Below, one piece after another: positions 26,917-32,964 of a stretch of DNA of 32,964 bases. Position 1 is the stretch's first letter. Each line of letters starts with the position of its first letter. The position numbers and the translations under genes are program-made. Location of the stretch: assembly GCA_017526445.1 (NCBI GenBank), contig JAFXRI010000029.1, forward strand, positions 1 to 32,964, given 5' to 3'. The stretch is from Ruminococcus sp. GTDB lineage: Bacteria; Bacillota; Clostridia; Oscillospirales; Ruminococcaceae. Below the pieces are notes generated by a model, which was not told the DNA's origin, searched no databases, and was given only the letters and a program-made list of their open reading frames with translations.

Positions 26917-28059
26917 ATGGCAGACAAGAGAGATTATTATGAGGTGCTGGGAGTGCAGAAGTCAGCCTCGGACGACGAGATCAAAAAGTCGTTCAGAAAG
27001 CTTGCAAGACAGTATCACCCCGACCTGCATCCGGATGATAAGGATGCGGAAGCCAAATTCAAGGAGATAAATGAGGCGTATGAGGTCCTCTCGGATAAGG
27101 ATAAGCGTGCGAAGTATGACCAGTTCGGCCACGCAGCATTCGATCCGTCTTACGGCGGAGGCGGCGCAGGAGCAGGCGGCTTCGGCGGCTTTGCTGATAT
27201 GGGCGATATCTTTGACTCCATATTCGGCGGCTTCGGCGGCTTTGGAGGACGTTCCTCCAACCCCAATGCCCCCAGACGCGGCGCAGATATCGAGACCTCT
27301 GTTACAATAGATTTTATGGAGGCCTGCTCAGGCAAGAAAATGAACGTAAGGCTCAACCGCAGTGAACAGTGCCCCGATTGCCGCGGCACAGGCGCTGCTG
27401 CCGGAACTCAGCCCAAGACCTGCCCCGACTGTAACGGTACAGGCACAAGGCGCGTTACTCAGCGAACACCCTTTGGCAATATCTCCCAGCAGACTACCTG
27501 CTCGCGCTGCGGAGGCAAGGGCAAGATCATCGACTCTCCCTGCCGTACCTGCTCGGGCAGCGGTACCGTCAGAAAGACTCAGGAGCGCGAGGTGGAGATC
27601 CCCGCGGGCGTGGATGACGGACAGACTCTCAGGATACAGGGCGGCGGCCACGCCGGCAAGAACGGCGGCCCCAGCGGCGACCTCCATATCCGTGTGGATG
27701 TGCGCCCCGATCCTATCTTCGAGCGTGACGGCTACGATGTGTGGACTGAGGTCCCCCTTACTTATACCCAGGCAGCTTTGGGCGCCGAGATCATCGTTCC
27801 CACCGTGGACGGCAAGGTCAAGTATATCGTCCCCGAGGGTACTCAGGCAGGCACCGTGTTCAGGCTCCGCGGCAAGGGCATAAAGCGCCTCTACCGCTCC
27901 GACAGGGGAGACCATTACGTCAAGGTCAGCGTCGAGATACCTAAAAACCTCTCCAAGGATCAGAAGCAGAAGCTGAAAGCCTTTGAGGATTCGCTGGGCG
28001 AGAAGAACTATCAGAAGCGTCAGAGCTTCTTTGATAAGCTTAAAGATAAATTCAAGTAA
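26917..28059 (+). CDS. dnaJ: Chaperone DnaJ (Hsp40)
   Basis: DnaJ stimulates DnaK ATPase activity. The 380-residue protein has the J domain with the HPD triad (QYHPDLHP), a Gly/Phe-rich linker ([11 protein letters not shown]), four zinc-binding CxxCxGxG repeats ([32 protein letters not shown]) and the C-terminal substrate domain. GAGGAG lies seven bases before the ATG at 26917; in-frame starts at 26902 and 26911 lie within or next to the ribosome site and are less likely. It follows the dnaK terminator. Confidence 0.97.
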   Translation: MADKRDYYEVLGVQKSASDDEIKKSFRKLARQYHPDLHPDDKDAEAKFKEINEAYEVLSDKDKRAKYDQFGHAAFDPSYGGGGAGAGGFGGFADMGDIFDSIFGGFGGFGGRSSNPNAPRRGADIETSVTIDFMEACSGKKMNVRLNRSEQCPDCRGTGAAAGTQPKTCPDCNGTGTRRVTQRTPFGNISQQTTCSRCGGKGKIIDSPCRTCSGSGTVRKTQEREVEIPAGVDDGQTLRIQGGGHAGKNGGPSGDLHIRVDVRPDPIFERDGYDVWTEVPLTYTQAALGAEIIVPTVDGKVKYIVPEGTQAGTVFRLRGKGIKRLYRSDRGDHYVKVSVEIPKNLSKDQKQKLKAFEDSLGEKNYQKRQSFFDKLKDKFK

Positions 28060-28076
28060 GAACGGAGGCGGAAAGT

Positions 28077-28418
28077 ATGCCGAAGCTGATAAAACAGTAT
28101 GCCTGTGCGGCGCTCGACAGTGCAGTAAAGCGTGACGGAAGTCTTGCCGGAGACTGGGAGTGGCGTGAGAAGTATATCGGCAGGGAAGGCGTGCTTTCCG
28201 TGTACGAAAGCGTCAGCCTGTCCCCGGGACAGCACTTCATCCATATGGAGTATTGCGGCGGCCTGAAGCTGAGACCTGCCGACGATGCCCCCCGGGAACT
28301 GGAGGTCACCGGTACAGTCTCTTATTTCCGTACCGGCACCGGTGAGCTCACCGATGCAGGGGACGAGCTCTGGCTCAGAACAAAGAACAGCGAGTATGTG
28401 TTCAAGCTGTTGGATTGA
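28077..28418 (+). CDS. Unknown small protein behind dnaJ
   Basis: A 113-residue protein with no signal peptide or membrane segment. AACGGAGGCGGAAAGT precedes the ATG at 28077, 17 bases after dnaJ, so it is likely cotranscribed with dnaJ. It looks strand-rich and is not a recognised family. The reading frame stays open past the TGA stop at 28416 for 24 more codons, to TAA at 28491-28493, with coding-like composition. The annotated end may therefore reflect a nonsense change or a read-through stop. Confidence 0.65.
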   Translation: MPKLIKQYACAALDSAVKRDGSLAGDWEWREKYIGREGVLSVYESVSLSPGQHFIHMEYCGGLKLRPADDAPRELEVTGTVSYFRTGTGELTDAGDELWLRTKNSEYVFKLLD

Positions 28419-28507
28419 GTCCCGGACCTGCCGGCAGCCGCTGTTACCGACGAGCTTTCAGAGCTTGAACAGAGCCTGGATATGCTCTGTTAAACCACAT
28501 ATATTAG

Positions 28508-28582
28508 ACAATGCACAGTTCGCATATTACATATCCGCCCTGCCGCGGTACTGTTTTTTGAGAATTGTGCATTGTGCATTGT
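28508..28582. repeat. Imperfect inverted repeat before pflB
   Basis: ACAATGCACAGTT (28508-28520) is mirrored by the end of AATTGTGCATTGTGCATTGT (28563-28582), giving a large hairpin with a direct GTGCATT duplication. No protein or known RNA is seen. The left arm resembles the start of the element at 26826. Confidence 0.5.
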
Positions 28583-28622
28583 AATCAGCGTATATGCGCC
28601 GGTTTATTATATGCAAATACCA

Positions 28623-28651
28623 TTGACACAGGCGGGTTTATGTGTTATTAT
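28623..28651 (+). promoter_or_regulatory. Promoter of the pyruvate formate-lyase operon
   Basis: TTGACA (28623-28628) and TATTAT (28646-28651) are 17 bases apart; a TATAAT at 28649 would give a 20-base spacer. The 5' leader is about 70 bases long. No Rex or FNR-type site stands out by eye. Confidence 0.8.
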
Positions 28652-28730
28652 AATATTTGGGTAAATATATAGTGGCGGTAAGCATTGCTCCATACTATAT
28701 ATAGTGTCATTTTCTGAAAGGATGATCATT

Positions 28731-30800
28731 ATGTTCGGTGAGTTCATGCCCGAGTGGGAAGGCTTTGAAGGAGGAAGATGGAGCAAGTCGGCAGTAGATG
28801 TGCGCGACTTCATCCAGAAAAACTATACTCCCTATTACGGAGATGAGTGCTTCCTTACTCCTCCTACCGCAGCGACCAAAAAGCTTTGGGAGCAGGTCAT
28901 GGGCCTTGCAAAACAGGAGCGTGAGGCCGGCGGAGTCCTGGATATGGATACCAAGATCGTTTCTACGATCACATCGCATAAGGCAGGGTATCTTAATAAG
29001 GACCTGGAAAAGATCGTCGGGTTACAAACGGATAAACCCTTCAAGCGTGCGCTGCAGCCCTTCGGCGGCATAAGGATGGCTCAGAATGCCTGCACTCAGA
29101 ACGGCTATGAGGTGGATCCCGAGATCGTCAAGATCTTCACCGAATACAGGAAGACACATAATCAGGGCGTGTTCGATGCCTATACTCCCGAGATGAGAAT
29201 GGCAAGGAAGTCGGCTATAATCACCGGCCTGCCCGATGCCTACGGCCGCGGCCGTATCATCGGCGACTACAGACGTGTGGCACTCTACGGCGTTGACCTC
29301 CTGATCGAGGATAAGCAGAACCAGCTCGCTACCGCCCTTGTCAGAATGACTTCAAAAACTATCCAGCTGCGTGAGGAGCTTGCCGAGCAGGTAAGGGCTC
29401 TCGGACAGCTCAAGGAACTTGGTGCTATCTACGGGCTGGATATATCCCGCCCCGCAAAGACCGCGCAGGAGGCTGTGCAGTGGCTCTATTTCGGCTATCT
29501 GGCCGCAGTCAAGGAGCAGAACGGCGCCGCAATGTCGCTGGGACGCACATCTACTTTCCTGGATATATATATAGAGCGCGACCTGCAGAACGGCATCATC
29601 ACCGAGCAGGAAGCTCAGGAGCTCATAGATCACTTTATTATGAAGCTCAGGCTCGTTAAGTTCGCCCGCACTCCCGAGTATAACTCACTGTTCTCCGGAG
29701 ATCCTACCTGGGTGACCGAGTCAATCGGCGGCGTCGGCATCGACGGTACACCGCTGGTAACAAAGAACTCTTTCAGATATCTGCATACCCTCGATAACCT
29801 CGGCACTGCACCGGAGCCTAATATGACCGTGCTGTGGAGCACCAAGCTCCCGCAGGAGTTCAAGCGCTTCTGTGCGAAAATGTCTATCAAGACTTCGTCG
29901 ATACAGTACGAGAACGACGACCTTATGCGTGCTACTCACGGCGACGATTACGCTATCGCCTGCTGCGTGTCCTCAATGCGCATCGGCAAGGAGATGCAGT
30001 TCTTCGGCGCAAGAGCCAACCTCGCCAAGTGCCTGCTCTATGCCATAAACGGCGGCGTTGACGAAAGACTGAAGGTCCAGGTCGGACCTAAGTACCGCCC
30101 CGTGGAAGGGGATTACCTCGACTACGACGATGTTATGCAGAAGTACGACGATATGATGGAGTGGCTGGCAGGGCTCTATGTCAATACCCTCAATATCATA
30201 CACTATATGCACGATAAGTATTGCTATGAAAAGATTCAGATGGCGCTCCACGACAGAGATGTCAAGCGCTACTTCGCAACAGGTATCGCCGGCCTTTCCG
30301 TAGTCGCCGATTCCCTCTCAGCGATAAAGTATGCCAAAGTAAAATGCATCAGAGACGAGAACGGCATAGTAGTCGATTATGACGTAGAGGGCGATTTCCC
30401 CAAGTACGGCAATAACGACGACCGCGTTGACAGCATCGCCGTGGACCTTGTCACCCGCTTTATGAATAAGATCAGAAAGCACCATACCTACCGTATGAGC
30501 GTGCCTACAATGTCGATACTGACCATAACTTCCAATGTGGTCTATGGAAAGAAGACAGGCAATACCCCCGACGGCAGAAAGCAGGGCGTGCCCCTCGCTC
30601 CCGGTGCTAATCCTATGCACGGCCGCGACTCCCACGGCGCAGCCGCATCACTCTCATCAGTTGCAAAACTGCCTTGGAGAAGTGCCCAGGACGGTATATC
30701 CAATACCTTCTCCATAATCCCCGACGCGCTTGGCAAGGACCAGCAGGTCTTTGTCGGAGATATAGATATCGAAAGCATTGCAAAGGAGCTGAATGAGTAA
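28731..30800 (+). CDS. pflB: Pyruvate formate-lyase core subunit lacking its glycyl-radical domain
   Basis: Pyruvate formate-lyase (PFL) makes acetyl-CoA and formate from pyruvate in fermentation, using a glycyl radical. This 689-residue protein has the PFL body ([20 protein letters not shown] start, active-site Cys411-Cys412 in [20 protein letters not shown], and the [20 protein letters not shown] stretch) but ends at [13 protein letters not shown], before the last about 65 residues of a normal PFL. There is no RVSGYA motif, and no frame continues it. E. coli PFL has 760 residues, with the radical glycine at 734. The missing domain is encoded as a separate protein at 31027. GAAAGGATG precedes the ATG at 28731. 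The protein should not be active alone. Confidence 0.95.
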   Translation: MFGEFMPEWEGFEGGRWSKSAVDVRDFIQKNYTPYYGDECFLTPPTAATKKLWEQVMGLAKQEREAGGVLDMDTKIVSTITSHKAGYLNKDLEKIVGLQTDKPFKRALQPFGGIRMAQNACTQNGYEVDPEIVKIFTEYRKTHNQGVFDAYTPEMRMARKSAIITGLPDAYGRGRIIGDYRRVALYGVDLLIEDKQNQLATALVRMTSKTIQLREELAEQVRALGQLKELGAIYGLDISRPAKTAQEAVQWLYFGYLAAVKEQNGAAMSLGRTSTFLDIYIERDLQNGIITEQEAQELIDHFIMKLRLVKFARTPEYNSLFSGDPTWVTESIGGVGIDGTPLVTKNSFRYLHTLDNLGTAPEPNMTVLWSTKLPQEFKRFCAKMSIKTSSIQYENDDLMRATHGDDYAIACCVSSMRIGKEMQFFGARANLAKCLLYAINGGVDERLKVQVGPKYRPVEGDYLDYDDVMQKYDDMMEWLAGLYVNTLNIIHYMHDKYCYEKIQMALHDRDVKRYFATGIAGLSVVADSLSAIKYAKVKCIRDENGIVVDYDVEGDFPKYGNNDDRVDSIAVDLVTRFMNKIRKHHTYRMSVPTMSILTITSNVVYGKKTGNTPDGRKQGVPLAPGANPMHGRDSHGAAASLSSVAKLPWRSAQDGISNTFSIIPDALGKDQQVFVGDIDIESIAKELNE

Positions 30801-31024
30801 TGGGAATGCTGGTAACACGCGACGACGAGGAAGGCGAGCTGGACGAGCTCGTGAGTATGATCGACAGACTTTTTGAAGAGGGCGACGGACACCTGACCAT
30901 AGATGTGGACGAGACCGCATCCGGTATCAGAGTCAACCGTTACGGCACATCCGACTGCGGTAAGCTCGGTGCCTGTGCTCAGCCAACAGAAGATGCTGAT
31001 GACAGTCAGAACAGGGAGGAATGA
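30800..31024 (+). CDS. Small subunit resembling half of the glycyl-radical domain, glycine lost
   Basis: A 74-residue acidic protein. Its residues 14-36 align without gaps with residues 11-33 of the next protein: nine identities (Asp, Leu, Val, Asp, Glu, Gly, His, Leu, Val) and many conservative changes, around the HLNVNV strand motif (here HLTIDV). After that it diverges and has no RVSGYA glycine loop; two cysteines (DCGKLGAC) and an acidic tail follow. It begins at TAATG, so its ATG overlaps the pflB stop by one base, with AAAGGAG inside the end of pflB. Its stop overlaps the start region of the next gene. It looks like a duplicated, degenerated or repurposed domain. Role not known. Confidence 0.75.
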   Translation: MGMLVTRDDEEGELDELVSMIDRLFEEGDGHLTIDVDETASGIRVNRYGTSDCGKLGACAQPTEDADDSQNREE

Positions 31025-31026
31025 TC

Positions 31027-31278
31027 ATGTCGAATAATATACCCAATGACAAGCAGGTGGATAACCTTGTGGATCTGCTGGACGGATATGTGGAAAAAGG
31101 CGGACACCACCTTAATGTGAATGTGTTTACAAGAGAGACTCTGCTGGACGCTCAGGCCCACCCCGAGAAGTATCCTCAGCTTACAGTAAGAGTATCCGGC
31201 TATGCCGTGAATTTCGTAAAGCTCACTAAGGAACAGCAGGACGACGTCATCTCCAGAACGTTCCACGAACAGATCTGA
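31027..31278 (+). CDS. Separate glycyl-radical domain of pyruvate formate-lyase
   Basis: An 83-residue protein equal to the C-terminal domain of PFL. It contains [36 protein letters not shown] and [18 protein letters not shown]. Gly58, in RVSGYA, is the expected radical-bearing residue, and 25 residues follow it, close to the 26 after Gly734 in E. coli PFL. Unlike E. coli YfiD/GrcA, it has no long N-terminal extra domain, and the partner lacks its own glycine domain. AGGGAGGA lies six bases before the ATG at 31027; an ATG at 31021 overlaps that box and the previous stop. The domain is inferred to dock onto the core. Confidence 0.93.
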   Translation: MSNNIPNDKQVDNLVDLLDGYVEKGGHHLNVNVFTRETLLDAQAHPEKYPQLTVRVSGYAVNFVKLTKEQQDDVISRTFHEQI

Positions 31279-31300
31279 GTATTGTGCGAGGTAGAAGAAT

Positions 31301-31948
31301 ATGGAAATCAGAAAAGCGATCATTATCGCAGCAGCTGCGCTGACAGCCTGCGCTGCAATGGCCGGCTGTTCGTCAAAGGACAGCTCATCCTCGAAGAAGT
31401 CCGATACCGTATCGTCAGCAGCGGAGGTGTCTGCTGCGGAAAGCGTCCCCGCTGAAAGCACAGCAAGTGAAGCGGAGAGCAAAGCTGAGTCTCAGGCCGC
31501 TCCCAAGGCAGACGGCAATTCCTTTGATACCGGCAAGCTCACTTTCACCGCACCCGACGGCTGGGGGATAGTTTCTACTCCCGACTCGCTGAAGAAGTAC
31601 GACGGCAAGACCAATCCTTATTCCGTGTATATAATCAAGGGCGGCAAGGAGGACTCAGATGTCCTCAAGTTCCCCTATATATGGCTGACATATTATCCTC
31701 CGGGCAAGAACTATTCGGTCTCTAAGGCGTTTTATGAAAACGTGAAGGATATTGCCCCCACAGAGATCGGAGGCAGGACCTGGGAGGGCTTCTCCTTCGA
31801 AAGCGCCGGCACTCCCGCACTGACGCTCACAGCTCCCGATGCCGAGGGCGAATGGGCCTGCACTATGGTGCTTGAAAACGGCGGTTCCAAGATCGCACTT
31901 GAAGACGCCGACGTTCAGGAAATACTCGCCGGCATCGCAGTAAAATAA
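31301..31948 (+). CDS. Putative lipoprotein behind the PFL operon
   Basis: A 215-residue protein with a type II signal peptide: MEIRKA, hydrophobic stretch, and a canonical lipobox AMAGC (Cys23). A Ser/Ala/Glu-rich linker (about residues 24-68) is followed by a folded domain starting DTGKLTFTAPDGWGIVSTPDS, which has a strand-rich pattern common in Firmicute surface lipoproteins. Function unknown. It lies 22 bases after the glycyl-radical-domain gene with no terminator between, so it is likely cotranscribed, and is followed by a strong terminator. Confidence 0.85.
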   Translation: MEIRKAIIIAAAALTACAAMAGCSSKDSSSSKKSDTVSSAAEVSAAESVPAESTASEAESKAESQAAPKADGNSFDTGKLTFTAPDGWGIVSTPDSLKKYDGKTNPYSVYIIKGGKEDSDVLKFPYIWLTYYPPGKNYSVSKAFYENVKDIAPTEIGGRTWEGFSFESAGTPALTLTAPDAEGEWACTMVLENGGSKIALEDADVQEILAGIAVK

Positions 31949-31962
31949 CCCGTAAAATAATC

Positions 31963-31994
31963 AACGTCCCGCTGTTCTGCAGCGGGACGTTTTG
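31963..31994 (+). terminator. Terminator of the PFL/lipoprotein operon
   Basis: AACGTCCCGCTG pairs with CAGCGGGACGTT around TTCTG, followed by TTTTG. It can also serve the convergent transferase gene in the other direction. Confidence 0.88.
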
Positions 31995-32004
31995 CTTCAT
32001 CAGA

Positions 32005-32634
32005 TCAGTCTTTCCCCTCAAACTTCCATTCCCTCATATCTGCCGTGAAGCTTTCAGCACAGCAGATGCTTATGAAGTATTCTCCTATTCGGTGCTCGCT
32101 GAAATGTACTCCCTGTTCCGCATCTCCCCCGGGAACAGCGTTGTACTTATCGGGATCATTGATGAATCCCGTGCCGAGCAGCTTGACATAGCTCTCTTTC
32201 CTCGCCCAGAGACGGGTATATGCCGCATCACGGTCCGGGAAACTCCCGGCATAGCATCGCTCTGCATCACAGAAGGCTATCCTTGCAGCAGCAGGCTCAA
32301 AGTGCGTCTTTTGCTGTATGTCTATCCCCACCGGGACTTCCGCCACAGCACATACAGCGATCTCCCCGTCGTGGGAGATGCTGAAATGTATCCCGGGACA
32401 GCCTTTCAGATACGGCTTGCCCTGCTCTGAGACACCCAGCCGCAGATCAGCCGCACCCGCCTGCCTGAGCATATCCGCCGCCAGCAGCCCTGCCCCGAGA
32501 CAAAGGCGCTTGTCCTTGTCCTGACGAAGAGTATTTATCTTTTCGGCCCTATCATCCCATATAAGCTCCCTCAGACCTTTTTCAAAAAGCGGCCCGTCCC
32601 TCAGCGGCGAGACATCAAAATAACAGCAGTTCAA
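32005..32634 (-). CDS. Sfp-type 4'-phosphopantetheinyl transferase
   Basis: The enzyme attaches phosphopantetheine from CoA to a serine of carrier proteins. The 209-residue protein is the size of Sfp-type enzymes and has the diagnostic blocks GKPYLKGCPGIHFSISHDGE, VGIDIQ and LWARKESYVKLLGTGF. Which carrier protein it serves is not known; no synthase gene is here. The start is a TTG (32634), as an in-frame stop lies three codons upstream and no ATG is in frame early in the protein. GGAGGG lies about 13 bases upstream, which is long. A consensus promoter sits further upstream. Confidence 0.88.
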   Translation of the reverse strand: MNCCYFDVSPLRDGPLFEKGLRELIWDDRAEKINTLRQDKDKRLCLGAGLLAADMLRQAGAADLRLGVSEQGKPYLKGCPGIHFSISHDGEIAVCAVAEVPVGIDIQQKTHFEPAAARIAFCDAERCYAGSFPDRDAAYTRLWARKESYVKLLGTGFINDPDKYNAVPGGDAEQGVHFSEHRIGEYFISICCAESFTADMREWKFEGKD

Positions 32635-32670
32635 AAGCGTAGCTCATCCCTCCCGATGTATTACTCCATA

Positions 32671-32699
32671 ACTATAACACGGTTCAGCACCCTTGTCAA
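32671..32699 (-). promoter_or_regulatory. Promoter of the phosphopantetheinyl transferase gene
   Basis: On the minus strand TTGACA (32699-32694) and TATAGT (32676-32671) are 17 bases apart. Confidence 0.85.
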
Positions 32700-32745
32700 G
32701 GGACCTGAAAGGGGAGAGACAAGCACCGCCTGACTCCACCGATAT

Positions 32746-32890
32746 TAAGGCAACACCGCACAACTCCTGTGCGTCAGATCGCGCGCAAGCTCAACAAAGT
32801 TGAGCTGAGATTTTCGTCAGATCGCCTAAATTCGACGCAGGCTTGCAAGCGAAGTTCACTTCGCTTTACGCAACGTCAAGGAGAATTGAC
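32746..32890 (+). repeat. Edge repeat element, right copy
   Basis: This copy, plus strand from TAAGGCAACACCGCAC onward, matches the left copy at 143-1 (minus strand) along its length, so the two face inward as an inverted pair. AGCTCAAC (32788-32795) pairs with GTTGAGCT (32799-32806) around AAA. The loop sequences differ between copies while the stem is kept. The element probably continues into the window edge, where a further dyad (GACGTCATC and GATGACGT, about 32887-32907) is seen. No coding frame is convincing. Confidence 0.8.
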
Positions 32891-32964
32891 GTCATCTTTG
32901 ATGACGTTGGTGATCATGACGGATAAGCCGGTCGTCAAGCAGGCTTGACACGGCAGATGACGTG

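Noticed and set aside
28623-28731. Rex or FNR binding site in the PFL leader
   Set aside because: No match close to the TTGTTAA-type or TTGAT-type palindromes could be found by eye.
31027-31278. Calling the small radical protein a YfiD/GrcA spare part
   Set aside because: It lacks the long N-terminal region of YfiD, and the adjacent core has no glycyl-radical domain, so it is more likely an essential subunit than a spare.

Overview
The window looks like a piece of a Gram-positive anaerobe chromosome from the Ruminococcus group (Oscillospiraceae, Clostridia). Supporting this are the sigma-A promoters with consensus boxes, strong AAGGAGG-type ribosome binding sites, the T-box and lysine riboswitch leaders, the HrcA/CIRCE heat-shock operon, an N-terminal-rubredoxin ('reverse') rubrerythrin, IreB, and pyruvate formate-lyase fermentation. 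The genus is an inference from gene content and family resemblance; no rRNA is present. Most genes are moderately GC-rich, so long antisense open frames are common and have been left out.

Layout, left to right. 1-143: one arm of a repeat element. 214-1626: glycogen synthase. 1759-6095: a MoxR ATPase / DUF58 / membrane transglutaminase operon. On the minus strand, 9990 down to 6184: promoter, lysine riboswitch, asd, an AT-rich lipoprotein gene, dapA and dapB (lysine/diaminopimelate synthesis). 10086-13489: queA, a PAS-domain protein, a GNAT acetyltransferase and tgt (queuosine tRNA modification). 13527-15747: a repeat fragment joined to a beheaded small ORF, two membrane proteins and a HAD phosphatase. 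15765-20286: T-box-controlled pheS, an unknown gene, and pheT. 20437-20682: ireB. Minus strand 22180-20759 pyk and 22855-22307 rubrerythrin. 23049-28418: hrcA-grpE-dnaK-dnaJ plus a small unknown gene, headed by two overlapping CIRCE operators. 28623-31948: a pyruvate formate-lyase operon and a lipoprotein. Minus strand 32634-32005: a phosphopantetheinyl transferase. 32746 to the end: a second copy of the edge repeat, in the opposite orientation.

The most interesting system is the pyruvate formate-lyase operon. The large subunit (28731-30800) carries the Cys-Cys active site but stops before the glycyl-radical domain. That domain, with its RVSGYA glycine, is a separate 83-residue protein (31027-31278). 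Between them lies a 74-residue protein that resembles the first half of the glycyl-radical domain but has lost the glycine loop. The three genes are joined by overlapping stop/start codons, which suggests a naturally split, multi-subunit glycyl radical enzyme with an extra, possibly regulatory or place-holding, subunit. The activating enzyme is not in the window.

Secondary points of interest are the inverted repeat pair at the window edges with a third truncated copy at 13527, the tandem CIRCE, an AT-rich foreign-looking lipoprotein inside the lysine operon, an unknown gene inside the pheS-pheT operon, and a coding-like tail after the stop codon of the gene behind dnaJ.
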